Positions 1 to 10,402 of a stretch of DNA of 64,000 nucleotides are shown here, one piece after another. A model generated the notes under the pieces. The model did not search any database, was not told where the DNA came from, and saw nothing but the letters and a program-made list of their open reading frames with translations. Position 1 is the stretch's first letter; each line of letters opens with the position of its first letter. A program made the position numbers and the translations under genes. Origin of the DNA: Actinostola sp. cb2023 (lineage: Eukaryota > Cnidaria > Anthozoa > Actiniaria > Actinostolidae); NCBI GenBank assembly GCA_033675265.1, contig JAUJYZ010001253.1, forward strand, positions 226,860-290,859. Reading direction: 5' to 3'.

Positions 1-179
1 CCGACCCCTGATGAATTCCCAATGTTGTGAACAAACATTTTCTAAACGAATTTCCAATTGTTTTTATTTTATGGAGAAGACACTTGAGTTTGAATTGTAA
101 CTAGACGCTGATTGAGCGTTTACTCGGCGTGTGGGTTCATCAGCTGGAACTCCGGGCAATCTCTAGCCCACAGGCTTAC

Positions 180-254
180 CATCCTCTGTTTTTGTCTAAA
201 CGGATGTTTTGGGCAAAATTGTTTTGGGCCGTTATTTCGTAAGCGTTGGGCTTC
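180..254 (-). CDS. LRR protein gene, doubtful exon 5
   Basis: A 75-bp stretch between AG (complement of 255-256) and a good donor ATG|GTAAGCCTG. It is open in phase 2, the phase left by the 165-bp version of exon 3 plus the 39-bp exon, reading KPNAYEITAQNNFAQNIRL and on to the donor. The acceptor (GAGCGTACCACAG) has a poor pyrimidine tract and no domain is visible, so this is a hypothesis. If real, the gene runs out of the left edge of the window. Confidence 0.2.
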
Positions 255-850
255 CTGTGGTACGCTCAATCGTATTTTGTATACTGTAGTTCGATTTTCG
301 CTTCAGGAATGGGTTTTAAGAATATCGAACTCCTAATTAGACTCAAGAAATAAAGATTAGTAGTTGTTTGAGTGCTGTGAGGTGTTTAATTTAGGACGAG
401 AAGTCTATTTAGTGTGTTTTGGGATCAATATATTTTGAGTGCTCAACTATATTTTGAGCGGATGTTAATATTCTCCATAAACGACGTCACAAACAAAAAG
501 ATTTGAGCCGACGGTAAATCGGCAAAATGGCGGATGATATTCCATATCGAACGTAAATTATATGAAGGTATCTAAGAAAGATTTGCAAAATTAATACTCA
601 AGTAATGCTAATATAAGTCATCGCTAAACTACAGAAAACCCCGCAACTAATTTGCATAACAATAGAACCTATTGCATTTTGCGTCGTTTTCAAAGAGTGC
701 CGCTATAAGAGCTTGACTAGTTGGGACCGCCGGACTAGTTGCGGCTAGAAGCTGAATTTTGTCTTCAGTTTTCCTTTAGCTGCGTTTTTCTCGATTCTAC
801 AACGAAAACACTTGTGGTTTTCAAACCAGCCAAACTACCTGGAACACTGA
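255..850. other. Intergenic or intronic DNA with one dispersed repeat
   Basis: No gene seen apart from the doubtful exon beside it. Bases 650-730 match 58905-58985 (see that entry). Confidence 0.5.
650..730 (+). repeat. Dispersed repeat, copy 1 (AAAGAGTGCCGCT)
   Basis: Shares an ordered set of blocks with 58905-58985: CATAACAATA, then CGTCGTTTwCAAAGAGTGCC, then AGAGCTTGA. A diverged copy of one element 58 kb away; type unknown. Confidence 0.6.
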
Positions 851-854
851 GTTT

Positions 855-1063
855 GCACCCAGTTTTGTACCAAAGGTTTTGCAGCGTTTGTAGATAATTT
901 ATACTGTGTAAGATAAAGGACAGTTTACACCCAGTTTTGCACCGTTATGCAGCGTTTGTAGATAATTTATACTGTGTAAGATAAAGGACAGTTCATGCAT
1001 CCAGTTTTACACCAGAGGTTATGCAGCGTTTGTAGATAATTTATACTGTGTAAGATAAAGGAC
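855..1063 (+). repeat. 68-74-bp tandem repeat, three units
   Basis: GCAGCGTTTGTAGATAATTT recurs at 881, 949 and 1023, each followed by a GATAAAGGACAGT-type block. The fourth unit is split by the Mutator-like element at 1064-1744 and resumes after it; GCAGCGTTTGTA reappears at 1895 beyond a CT-rich insert. Confidence 0.85.
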
Positions 1064-1744
1064 TACCCTGCGAGCAGAGGTTTTTTTCTACTCGCCCAGG
1101 AGAGCGACGAGAAAACAAACCTCTGCCGGCACCCGCGACTATTTCTGTTGAGCATGCGTGAACGTGACGTAACAAGACAGGTAGCCCAAGCAGTATACTT
1201 TTAAAATTGTCTCAAAATGTAAAATTTGCTCAATAAACTGACATTGACACATTTATTTACATTTATTTTGTGGTCTTTTGAAGTTCCGGAGCCATTTTGT
1301 GGTATTTTTAGCCATCTGAATCCTCCCCGTGAAAAATGACCGAAGGCAGGAAACTTTCATGGCGAGTGCCTCTCACTCAAATGCTTTCAACTCCGTAGAA
1401 AATTCACCCGAAGACCTATCATCCCGAAAGCCAGTTAGATCGATAACTTTGCTTTCCATCCATACCTAATTTGTCGAGAGTTAGTCTCGATTCGAGCGAG
1501 AAATTCACGATAATCCAACAAAATATCTACCCAAATCGCCTTCAAGAAATAAACGGTACGTGACTCTCGCCTGTCATGTGCAAGATGACGTATGTGTCAA
1601 AAACCAGTTTTAACTGGTTTTTAATCCGATAACCCATAATTTTTTACATCCAGAAATGTGGATGTAAATAATCGGGTGCCGGCAGAGGTTTGTTTTCTCG
1701 TCGCTCTCCTGGGCGAGTAGAAAAAAACCTCTGCTCGCAGGGTA
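1064..1744. mobile_element. Mutator-like MITE, 681 bp
   Basis: Terminal inverted repeats of about 72 bp begin TACCCTGCGAGCAGAGG and are essentially identical at the two ends. The element is flanked by a perfect 9-bp direct repeat ATAAAGGAC (1055-1063 and 1745-1753) that is single-copy in the other units of the host tandem repeat, which proves a target duplication. Long TIRs plus a 9-bp duplication fit the Mutator (MULE) superfamily. No transposase frame inside, so it is non-autonomous. TIR identity suggests recent activity. Confidence 0.85.
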
Positions 1745-1754
1745 ATAAAGGACA

Positions 1755-1882
1755 GTCTACTTCTCCCTTCTCTACATCTCTTTTCTCCCCTCTCCCTTCT
1801 CTTGAATTCCCTGCTTCTTTCCTTCCCATCCACTTCCTTCCTCTCTCTATTCTCTTGCATCTCTTCCCTCCCAAGTTCTCAC
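1755..1882 (+). repeat. CT-rich block duplicated at 2729-2864
   Basis: The stretch from TCTACATCTC through CTTGAATTCCCTGC, CTTCCCATCCACTTCCTTCC and CTCTTCCCTCCCAAGTTCTC is repeated in the same order at 2729-2864 with small differences. It sits inside a unit of the 68-74-bp tandem repeat. Confidence 0.8.
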
Positions 1883-2058
1883 ACCAGAGATTTTGCAGCG
1901 TTTGTATATTTAGTTAACTCCACTCTACAAAATATGCTCAGTAAGCCTTGGCAACTCTTGTTTTCTGGAGCAATTTCATTATGCAGAATTCTAGACCAGA
2001 GTCTCCACTCGGGTTTCTATGTCTTCTACGATGTTTAAATAGCAAATAGTATCCTTAC

Positions 2059-2097
2059 CATTTGATCTTCTTGTCCGATGCTTGCCTGGACTGGAGT
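2059..2097 (-). CDS. LRR protein gene, probable 39-bp exon 4
   Basis: Short candidate exon with a strong pyrimidine-rich acceptor (ACTTTTACTCTTTACAG) and donor ATG|GTAAGGATAC. Its 39 bp is a multiple of three and it is open in both phases offered by exon 3: phase 2 gives LQSRQASDKKIK, phase 1 gives a basic SSPGKHRTRRSN-type stretch. No domain is recognisable; a linker after the LRRCT cap is the simplest reading. Support is from splice signals and phase only, so a spliced transcript would settle it. Confidence 0.5.
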
Positions 2098-2215
2098 CTG
2101 TAAAGAGTAAAAGTAAATCATTTTATTTGTTGGTTAAATACACATTTTATCGTATACGAAACATTCCACTTTATCTTTCTTTGCCGTATCCTATGACAAC
2201 CCAGCCAAATCCCTT

Positions 2216-2862
2216 TCTATTCCCTCCCTTACTTTGTCTTTCCTGCCTTTCTCCCTTCTCTCCCTCTCACTTCTCAATCTACTTCTCCCTTTTCCACCTT
2301 TCCCTTCTCTTTCTCTCCATTCTCTACATCTCCCTTCTCTACTTCTCCCTTCTCTCCCTCTCCCTCTCCCTATTCTCCCTCTCCTTTCTCTCTCCTCTCC
2401 CTTCTCTCCCCTCTCCCTTCTCTCCCTCTCCCTTCTCTCCCTCTCCCTTCTCTCCCTCTGCCTATTCTCCCTCTCCCTTCTCTCCCTCTCCCTTCTCTCT
2501 CTTCCTTCCCTCTCTCTCTCTCCCTCTCCCTTCTCTCCCTCTCCCTTCTCTCCCTCTCCCTTCTCTCCCTCTCCCTTCTCTCCCTCTCCATTCTCTCCCT
2601 CTCCCTTCTCTCCCTCTCCCTCTCTCTCCCTCTCCCTTCTCTCCCTCTCCCTTCTCTCCCTCTCCCTTCTCTCCCTCTCCCTTCTCTCCCTCTCCCTTCT
2701 CTCCCTCTCCCTTCTCTCCCTCTCCCTTCTCTACTTCTCCCTTCTCTACATCTCTTTTCTCGCCTCTCCCTTCTCTTGAATTCCCTGCCTCTAGCTTTCC
2801 TTCCCATCCACTTCCTTCCTGTCCCTCTCTATTCTCTTGCATCTCTTCCCTCCCAAGTTCTC
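2216..2862 (+). repeat. Polypyrimidine minisatellite (TCTCCCTCTCCCT)
   Basis: About 650 bases almost without purines on the plus strand, mostly 12-base CTCTCCCTTCTC units. It ends a few bases from the donor of the LRRCT exon at 2879. Long open frames on both strands here are low-complexity artefacts. Confidence 0.95.
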
Positions 2863-2878
2863 TTCCAATTTGACTTAC

Positions 2879-3043
2879 TCACAGCATTGCATAGATACAG
2901 GATCGAGTTTCTCGATCTCGACTGAAGCGAGTCGCTCAGGGACTGAGCAGTATCCTTTCACTCTGACGTCACTTAATGACGTCAGTCGCTTGATTGACAG
3001 TGCAAGTCGACAATCACATATCAATGGGTTTTCACTCAAGTCT
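2879..3043 (-). CDS. LRR protein gene, exon 3 (LRRCT cap)
   Basis: Encodes the end of the last LRR and the C-terminal cap: DLSENPLICDC, then GYCSVPERL about 20 residues on, then SMQCC. This is the LRRCT pattern NPxxCDC…C..P…C. Acceptor is TTATTTTTTTCAG. Two donors overlap: GA|GTAAGT (exon 2879-3043, 165 bp, phase 2 to 2) and T|GTGAGT (exon 2883-3043, phase 1). I chose the first because it matches the donor consensus better and keeps phase with the tentative exon at 180-254. Immediately downstream in gene orientation lies a CT-rich array (2216-2862); immediately upstream, in the intron, lies a 45-bp VNTR. Confidence 0.82.
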
Positions 3044-3177
3044 CTGAAAAAAATAACAAATAAGATCACATTTATCAATGCTGATTTAGCCATACGTCAA
3101 TGACGTCATAATTAAAATGTTATTAACGTGTTACGTCATATATGCCAAGGAAAGCTCTGTAAGAGACATGACAAGGA

Positions 3178-4331
3178 CTGGTAGTTAAACTAGTAGAGAC
3201 TGCGTTGGTGTATAAACATGGACTAGTGCTTAAACTAGTAGAGACTGCGTTGGTGTATAGACAGGGACTAGTGGTTAAACTAGTAGAGACTGCGTTGGTG
3301 TATAGACAGAGACTAGTGGTTAAACTAGTAGAGACTGCGTCGGTGTATAGACAGGGACTAGCGGTTAAACTAGTAGAGACTACGTTGGTGTATAGACAGG
3401 GACTAGCGGTTAAACTAGTAGAGACTGCGTCGGTGTATAGACAGGGACTAGCGGTTAAACTAGTAGAGACTGCGTCGGTGTATAGACAGGGACTACTAGT
3501 GGCCAAACTAGTAGAGACTGCGTTGGTGTATAGACATGGACTAGTGCTTAAACTAGTAGAGACTGCGTTGGTGTATAGACATGGACTAGTGGCTAAACTA
3601 GTAGAGACTGCGTCGGTGTATAGACAGGGACTACTAGTGGCCAAACTAGTAGAGACTGCGTTGGTGTATAGACATGGACTAGTGCTTAAACTAGTAGAGA
3701 CTGCGTTGGTGTATAGACATGGACTAGTGCTTAAACTAGTAGAGACTGCGTTGGTGTATAGACATGGACTAGTGGTTAAACTAGTAGAGACTGCGTTGGT
3801 GTATAGACATGGACTAGTGGTTTAAACTAGTAGAGACTGCGTCGGTGTATAGACAGGGACTACTAGTGGCCAAACTAGTAGACACTGCGTAGGTGTATAG
3901 ACATGGACTAGTGGTTAAACTAGTAGAGACTGCGTCGGTGTATAGACAGGGACTAGTGGTTAAACTAGTAGAGACTGCGTCGGTGTATAGACAGGGACTA
4001 CTAGTGGCCAAACTAGTAGACACTGCGTAGGTGTATAGACATGGACTAGTGGTTAAACTAGTAGAGACTGCGTCGGTGTATAGACATGGACTAGCGGTTA
4101 AACTAGTAGAGACTACGTTGGTGTATAGACAGGGACTAGCGGTTAAACTAGTAGAGACTACGTTGGTGTATAGACAGGGACTAGCGGTTAAACTAGTAGA
4201 GACTGCGTTGGTGTATAGACAGGGACTAGCGGTTAAACTAGTAGAGACTGCGTTGGTGTATAGACAGGGACTAGTGCCAGTTAAACTAGTAGAGACTGCG
4301 TCGGTGTATAGACAGGGACTAGCTTCCATCT
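3178..4331 (+). repeat. 45-bp VNTR, about 25 copies
   Basis: Unit AAACTAGTAGAGACTGCGTT plus a GGTGTATAGACAGGGACTAGTGG-type half. Variants carry 3-bp insertions (CTACTAGTGGCC), so length stays a multiple of three and both strands stay open for about 180-200 codons. Variant types recur in blocks (GCGGTT, GTGCTT, GTGGCC), showing expansion by multi-unit duplication. It lies in the presumed intron between LRR exons 3 and 2. Not annotated as coding. Confidence 0.95.
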
Positions 4332-4796
4332 CGATGTGTACTAAGGGCGAGAACGCCAATATTACTTCGTAACAGCAGATGTGTGGTCGAACTGTTTCGA
4401 AAGGTTCAGAAAGAGAAAATAAATCAAAATACTAGAGGGGAGAGCGATTTTTGGCGGGAAAAATGAGTTTCTGGTCATTATATTTCCATTTATTTATATT
4501 ACTGTAACTGGCTCCCTGTTCTTATCAGTGTTACGCAACAGAAGGTTAGCTCTTGTGCTCTTGTTAATCATAGATCAGCCAAATGATTTTGCAAGTTATG
4601 CATGGTCTTTTTAGGAACCCAGACTGTTTTAGTCATGAACTTTTGAACTTGTAATATACATGCATGTATTTCATAATTCCACTAGAAATGACAAATACGT
4701 TCTGTACGTAGGCTTGATTTCTATTCTATAATCTTTGTTTGCCTTTACGTTAATGCGATTTTTGAAGTTAATCCCAAGCTTTATATATAGTATATA

Positions 4797-5051
4797 CAGT
4801 CATTCTCAAAAAGGTTGTCCAGATGAAAAGACTACAATACTACAATAAAGTCACGTGATTCATTGTGTATTCAATTTCCTCGCGTGGAATTTCAATTGGG
4901 GATGCAAAAGTACACGGCATTGTGAGAACTGAATGTAATGGCGCTGGTATCAACTCGCAGTTCCGCGCGCAGAAATTGAAAACATAATGAATCACGTGAC
5001 TTTATTGTAGTATTGTAGTCTTTTCATCTGGACAACCTTTTTGAGAAACTG
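4797..5051. mobile_element. Mariner-type MITE, 255 bp
   Basis: About 65-bp inverted ends starting CAGTCATTCTCAAAAAGG / CAGTTTCTCAAAAAGG, flanked by TA on both sides (4795-4796, 5052-5053). TA duplication and CAGT ends fit Tc1/mariner. The subterminal GTTGTCCAG…ACTACAATA…CACGTGA resembles the element at 10403-11156. Confidence 0.8.
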
Positions 5052-5055
5052 TACG

Positions 5056-5328
5056 TATATAACTATTTCAAAAAACGTTGATACTGAATATAGTGTATTC
5101 CATGACCGAAATGCATTTTGGGACTCGTGTAATATTGTCTAAAGTAATATAAATAATAATGTTATCTTAAATTTTTTGTGTATTCCATCAGAAACAATAT
5201 ACTAGCTCCATATGGCGAACAAATCGCTGTATATTTACTTTTTATTTCAAAATAATGCCCTTTGGTCTTGGAATGCACTATTCAGTATGCAGTATTCAGT
5301 TTTCAACGTTTTTTGAAATATCTGTATA
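5056..5328. mobile_element. MITE of the TTTCAAAAAACG family, copy 1
   Basis: Inverted ends TATAACTATTTCAAAAAACG and TATACAGATATTTCAAAAAACG, with ATACTGAATA/CAGTATTCAG further in. Only a few bases separate it from the mariner-type MITE to its left, an arrangement repeated at 10403-11415. Confidence 0.7.
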
Positions 5329-5435
5329 TACTACTTTGTTAATTATAATCTTTTATACTGCTGATGACAGTCAGACACTGTCGAAACATGTATAAACGAA
5401 ACCTCAAAAGTGTCGTTATTTCTCTTAAACTTATA

Positions 5436-5614
5436 TCCCAAGCTTTTGGGTCATTGCCCCAGGCCATAGTCAGGTGAATGTGATCAAAAGCTGTTACAAA
5501 CGCCAACTAAATCTCCCCGCAAAACAACGCGTAACTAGAATTACACTATATTCTTGGCATGGCGTTTGTAACACCTCTTCACATCCACCTGACAATGACT
5601 CGAAAGCCTTGGGA
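5436..5614. mobile_element. Inverted-repeat element, ~179 bp
   Basis: TCCCAAGCTTTTGGGTCATT … pairs with the right end TCCCAAGGCTTTCGAGTCATT (complement), arms of about 60 bp including GTTACAAACGCCA. The motif AAGTTAATCCCAAGC also occurs at 4767, left of the MITE pair, so the pair may have inserted near an end of an older copy. Confidence 0.65.
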
Positions 5615-6494
5615 TTAACTTAAAAATCATTAATATAGACAAAGCAACGGTGAAATAAAAAGTATATTGTTCTCGATGGGAAAATGCAGTAATTTCTACA
5701 TTTTAGATTCTCTAAGGTCCGTCAAAAGACATCACGTAAAATTCTGCGAAAAAGGATAATGGATATGAGCGTTTGCTTCGCCTAACAGTTATTTCTTCAT
5801 GCTCAATGTCGGGAAAATGTTGAACAAAATCTAATCCCAGTCTTCAGACAAAATTGCATAAACGTTTTTACCATATAAGATGACAAAAATCCTCTTTAGA
5901 TTCACACACCCCTTAACTGAGAACGAAGTCGTTGAACCCCCGTTTTTTATTCGATATTTTGACTGTTTATATCGGAAAACTTTTCCACCCATTTTTCCTG
6001 GATCCGTGTCGTACATGCCTCTAAGCTATCGTATACTGATACAGCAGATGGTTAGGCCGGTATTTTATTTATATTTATTTAAAGTATCTATCGTATCCAT
6101 TAGTGAACCTCTTGAATCGACCAAAAATGATTCTGACAACTATTTGCAGCAACTCAAGAGACTAATTATTTTTAAGTATTTTTAAGTATTTTTAACGTTA
6201 AAACGTTTAGCACTCCCGAGAGAGATATCGTTGTTAAAGGCTGTACGAAACTGTCACGGAACTGTCATTACGGACAAACGCTGCAATCCCGGCTAGCTAA
6301 GGTTACATAGAGTTCTCTAAAGCGAACTTGCGATATTGCGGACTTTCTAATACGGGAACCAGAAACATACCCGAGGGTGACCGCTGTTACGTGAGTTAAC
6401 TGTATCTTTTTTACTGAGTGAAGACTATCGGAACGTTAGGCGGCCGGGGATTTGTCCGACGAACTCAAGTGTAAATGAACAAGCCAGGTGAACA
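5615..6494. other. No gene seen
   Basis: AT-rich intronic sequence of the presumed LRR gene. No splice-bounded open frame or repeat that I recognise; a (CAA)n tract follows at 6495-6532. Confidence 0.4.
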
Positions 6495-6496
6495 TC

Positions 6497-6531
<35 letters not shown>

Positions 6532-6532
6532 A
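6495..6532 (+). repeat. (CAA)n microsatellite
   Basis: About 12 CAA units, then an A run. Confidence 0.95.
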
Positions 6533-6696
6533 AAAAACATCCTCTCTGACACTGAGATCTTCAGCGCATTAAATAACTTGATGTAGGTAAGATATCTGGA
6601 GTGCTTTAATTTGCTAATGGTAGCCGAATGACGTCTTCGGTGCCGTTTGGTACAAGTGCTTGTATCGCGTCAGTCACGACTCAAAAATTAGCTAAT

Positions 6697-6848
6697 CTAA
6701 TGGTAACTATAGTGAAATTTGCGATCTGAAATTTCAATCGTGTTGGTGAAAACGGAGTTATTTCCCGAACCTTTAGGCGAGAGAAATTGCGTAGAATTTG
6801 ACAAACACGCGTGAAATTTATCCCAAATTTCACTAGTTACCATTTGAT
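6697..6848. mobile_element. Short MITE, ~150 bp
   Basis: Ends CTAATGGTAACTATAGTGAAATT and (complement of the right end) CAAATGGTAACTAGTGAAATT pair as inverted repeats. The neighbour at 6861 begins only 12 bases later. Confidence 0.65.
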
Positions 6849-6860
6849 TACCAATTAATA

Positions 6861-7201
6861 CCATGAAGTACAAATTACTCGTCAAATTAACGGAAGCGTA
6901 AAATCTCTCCAAGATTTTATCCAGCTCTTCTGGTTCGCGACTTTTTGGTGTTTTCTCCGCGATATTTTGTTCACTTCATCAGTTTTGAAAACTCTTATGC
7001 CAGTTGTCGGTGCTTTTTTCGTATTTTCGTTTGTTGCACTGAAATTTCGTTTTCCACTACTAAAGCAAATCTCGACGCCATTTTGTTTTGGGAAAGGAGG
7101 AAGTATCACCATGGCAACAATGAAAAAAATGATTTCACATGAAATTACAAATTACGCGAGAAATTTCGCATCAAAATTTGGGAGTAATTTGTACTTTATG
7201 G
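6861..7201. mobile_element. MITE, 341 bp, TA-flanked
   Basis: CCATGAAGTACAAATTACTC at the left is matched inverted by CCATAAAGTACAAATTACTC at the right. TA dinucleotides flank both ends (6859-6860, 7202-7203). No transposase frame. Confidence 0.7.
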
Positions 7202-7473
7202 TATCTATATCAAACTATAAAAGCTTGAGAACCATAGATTCTTCTTATTGATTTATTTTCATAATAACTTATAATTAAACTGTTTTTCGTTACAAAGCCA
7301 AAAAATATCACTTTTGCTTTCGAAGTTACAACTTCCGTCAAATTTAAATTCTTGTCAGTTAAAATTTATGCCGTTTGAAACTCTGGAAGATGCCGGTCTT
7401 CAAAATACTGTCGGCTATTTTTGACATTTTCCATTACTAGCCGCCAGTATCACGATTTGAACATGAATAAATA

Positions 7474-7493
7474 TAATAATAATAATAATAATA

Positions 7494-7532
<39 letters not shown>
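7474..7532. repeat. (TAA)n/(TTA)n microsatellite
   Basis: TAA units switch to TTA units at about 7494, forming a self-complementary hairpin-like tract. Confidence 0.9.
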
Positions 7533-7534
<2 letters not shown>

Positions 7535-7601
7535 ATTTGCAAATGTTCGGTTAAAATCAGCGGCGTCTTTGAGCTAATTTGAACTCCACGCCACTGTAGT
7601 T

Positions 7602-7674
7602 GCCTCGGTAGCTCAGTGGTTAGAGCACCTGTCATGAGATCGGGGTGTTGTGGGTTCGAATCCCGCTCGAGGCG
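7602..7674 (+). mobile_element. tRNA-derived SINE head
   Basis: A 73-base cloverleaf-like sequence: acceptor GCCTCGG/TCGAGGC pairs over 7 bp, D-arm GCTC…GAGC, A box TAGCTCAGTGGTTAGAGCA, T-arm GTGGG-TTCGAAT-CCCGC with an intact B box. The anticodon stem has a T-T mismatch and the loop has A instead of T at position 33, so it is unlikely to be a working tRNA. The minus-strand reading DSNPQHPDLMTGALTTELP is a by-product of such SINEs. The body probably runs to the (TAA)n tract at about 7755. Confidence 0.7.
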
Positions 7675-7751
7675 TCTGATTTTTTCCGAACATTTGTTCT
7701 GTATATTCTCCATTAGTTTCCATTTCTATACATATATCACAGTTCTTATCA

Positions 7752-7754
<3 letters not shown>

Positions 7755-7785
<31 letters not shown>

Positions 7786-7835
7786 TAAATAATAATAACT
7801 TTATTTATATAGCGCTTTTACATGGACAACTTACA
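7755..7835 (-). mobile_element. LINE 3' tail (L2/CR1-like), minus strand
   Basis: Read on the minus strand: GCGCTATATAAATAAAGTTA followed by (TTA)n, a 3' end typical of L2/CR1-type LINEs in marine invertebrates. Only the tail is evident. Confidence 0.6.
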
Positions 7836-7847
7836 AAGCACTTTTTA

Positions 7848-7933
7848 TTGGAATAGTGGAAGAATGGAAAATAGTGGAAGATTAATGGCAAATAGTGGAA
7901 GAATGGAAAATAGTGGAAAATGGAAGATAGTGG

Positions 7934-7975
<42 letters not shown>

Positions 7976-7976
7976 G
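7848..7976 (+). repeat. AGTGGAAGAATGGAAAAT minisatellite and (TAA)n
   Basis: About five degenerate 15-18-bp units of AATAGTGGAAGAATGGAA followed by some 13 TAA units (7938-7975). Confidence 0.85.
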
Positions 7977-8263
7977 TTTTTTCACTGCACATACATTCAA
8001 GTGAAAATGAGATAAACCGCATATGTGGTTGAGACGCAATGACAGCAATTCTACCTACTGCATGACTAACATTTAATTGATATGATCGAGTGTGTCGTCG
8101 TTTTCTTGTTAATTGACATGAGTACAAGCTAGACATGTACTAAGGACAGAGGTGACAGAGTACTAACAACTAAGGACCAAGCCATGGTCTCGCTGTAGGC
8201 GCTCTATACCTACTGGCTAGCATTTAGTCGATATATGATCACGGCGAGTGGGGTTTCTTTGTA

Positions 8264-8845
8264 AATTGACCTATCTTAAAAATATACTTAAACTTCATGT
8301 TAGCCTCCCGTTCAGGAGTAGCTTGTTTTGTTATTCTAATTTCTCCTTTTGTTTTGTATCTTGCAAGCCCGGGGGGGGGGGGGGGTACTACCATATATAC
8401 GCTATATCGGTATGTGCCCCCGAATAGGGTACGGGTTTTTGAACCTCCATACGCAGATCCTTAAATTGGGTACCATATTTTGCTTTTTCACCTTAAAATA
8501 AAATATTCGATCTTTAATTTGGGTACATTTTTTTATTTTGACTAAAAAATCCGCTTAGCGTAACAGCCAGCGTATGCACTTCTGATATTAGCGATTTCCA
8601 AAGGAATACTATTAACTTTTTCCTTAAATTGGGTCAATATTTCAGTTACAAATCCTTGAAAAGGGTATGAATTTTCCAATTTGTCATCCTTAAATAGGGT
8701 CAGGGTTTCGACATCCCGGGGGCACACCCCTATCCTAAATTTCCGGGAGTACCCCCCCCCCCCCCCCCCCCCCCCTCGCCTCCCTCCCCCCGGGCTTGCA
8801 AGTGAGGCTAACATGAATTTCAAGTAATTTTAAGATGGGTCAATT
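8264..8845. mobile_element. Inverted-repeat element with poly-G/poly-C shoulders
   Basis: Outer arms AATTGACCTATCTTAAAA … TTCATGTTAGCCTC at the left are inverted at 8800-8845. Inside lie CTTGCAAGCCC plus a G run (8369-8386) and, at the far side, a C run (8753-8775) plus GGGCTTGCAAG. The interior repeats ‘GGGTACG…/AAATTGGGTA’-type motifs. This looks like a non-autonomous DNA element of a type common in cnidarians (from memory, not searched). Homopolymers of this length are assembly-sensitive. Confidence 0.65.
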
Positions 8846-9245
8846 GAGATGATTACGTCAAGCTAGATACGAGGTTCCGATATGCCATGTGGTGGTCTCA
8901 CATACACTCTCAACTGGAAGATAAAAACCACTTGAATTTTGGAAAAGCATACGAGTACATACATCCGTCCGTCGTAGATTTTTAATTAAGGTTTGATTCT
9001 TTATATTTTAAGATAAAATTGGGCTGCATCAAGCAGAGCAAATCTGTTTGCACGGTAGCACGGAGACATCACTTCAAAGCAAACGGTCGACGACAGTCAT
9101 CGATAAGGTATTATTTATTCAGTCTCCGATAATTGCAGTTGCGGATTTTTTTTGGCTTAATTTTGGCCAAAAGTAGACAGAATTCGAGTGATTACACTGA
9201 AGAAACGCGCGCTCTTGGAAATTAGTTGGAAACTGTTTTAATATA
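8846..9245. other. No gene seen
   Basis: AT-rich intronic sequence without a recognisable exon. Confidence 0.4.
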
Positions 9246-9746
9246 TTTCCAAAGTTTTGGACATTTCTCAAAGAATTTCCAAGGTTTAATTTAAATTGGA
9301 CATTTCCATCGAATTTCCAAGGTTTTGGTCATTTCCAGAGAATTTCCAAGGTTTAATTTGGACATTTCCATCGAATTTCCAAGGTTTTGGTCATTTCCAG
9401 AGAATTTCCAAGGTTTAAATTGGACATTTCCATCGAATTTCCAAGGTTTTGGTCATTTCCAGAGAATTTCCAAGGTTTAATTTGGACATTTCCAAAGAAT
9501 TTCCAAGGTTTTGGCCATTTCCAGAGAATTTCCAACTGGTTTTGGTCATTTCCAGAAAATTTCCACTGAAGGATTAATTTGAACATTTTGGCCATATCCA
9601 GAGAATTTCCAATGTTTTGGTCATTTCCAGAGAATTTCCAAGGTTTTGGCCATTTCCAAAGAATTTCCAAGATTTTGGTCATTTCCAGGGAATTTCCACT
9701 GAAGGATTAATTTGAACATTTTGGCCATTTCCAGAGAATTTTCAAG
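9246..9746 (+). repeat. GAATTTCCAAGG minisatellite, ~27-bp unit
   Basis: Units of GAATTTCCAAGGTTTTGGTC-ATTTCCA alternate with versions carrying TTTAATTTGGACATTTCC, giving a two-unit (~54-bp) periodicity. The same motif in inverted orientation forms the array at 63035-63550. Confidence 0.92.
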
Positions 9747-10313
9747 GGTTGAAGAATGTGTGTTTGACAAAAGGACAAACAAGTTTTTCTTTTCAAGCGA
9801 CACTGAATTCCCGCATGGATTTACCTGGGTCAGTTGATTTGAGGGTCCATTGGACTCATAACCTTATAGTTTATTTTTTAGGAGTCCCAAAAGTGAACAC
9901 ATCCCTCCCTCTTGCGCTAGCGAAAAATGATCCTTTAGGAAGATGGCGAACTGCGACACGGCGCGTGTTACTTCGAAAGTTGTTTTGCTTAGCCAAATTT
10001 TTTGGAATTTTAAGACATTTAAAAGGATAAAAGTAAATGATTTACTTAGACAATTAAGAAACATCACTATCCTCGAAAGCCGGACGTAGTTCTTACTTCA
10101 CCTGGCACGCAGTCGGTTCAATTATTTCTAATCCATTTTAAATATATTTGCGAATAGAACGTAAATCGCTGTTAGTGTAAGCAACAATTTCAAATTATAT
10201 CTAGTCATCAATAACGTTAAAAATGTTTCATTTTTTTCACACTTAAATTAGGTTAGTCTCCCCGATTAGCAAAGCACTTGTGCCAAGCTAGAAGACTTAA
10301 GACTTTAATAATG

Positions 10314-10386
<73 letters not shown>

Positions 10387-10401
10387 ATTATTATTATTAT
10401 T
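10314..10401. repeat. (TTA)n microsatellite
   Basis: About 28 TTA units with one break; abuts the TA duplication of the next element. Confidence 0.95.
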
Positions 10402-10402
10402 A

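Noticed and set aside
2082..2873. 263-codon Ser/Pro/Leu-rich open frame
   Set aside because: Low-complexity translation of the polypyrimidine array; overlaps the antisense side of real splice sites.
5361..5387. Hammerhead-ribozyme-like CTGATGA…GAAAC
   Set aside because: The bases between CTGATGA and GAAA pair only if G8 and A9 of the conserved core are drawn into the helix (GACAGT/ACTGTC), so stem II and the catalytic core cannot form together.
7602..7674. Functional tRNA gene
   Set aside because: Acceptor, D and T arms are good, but the anticodon stem has a mismatch and position 33 is A; the context is SINE-like.
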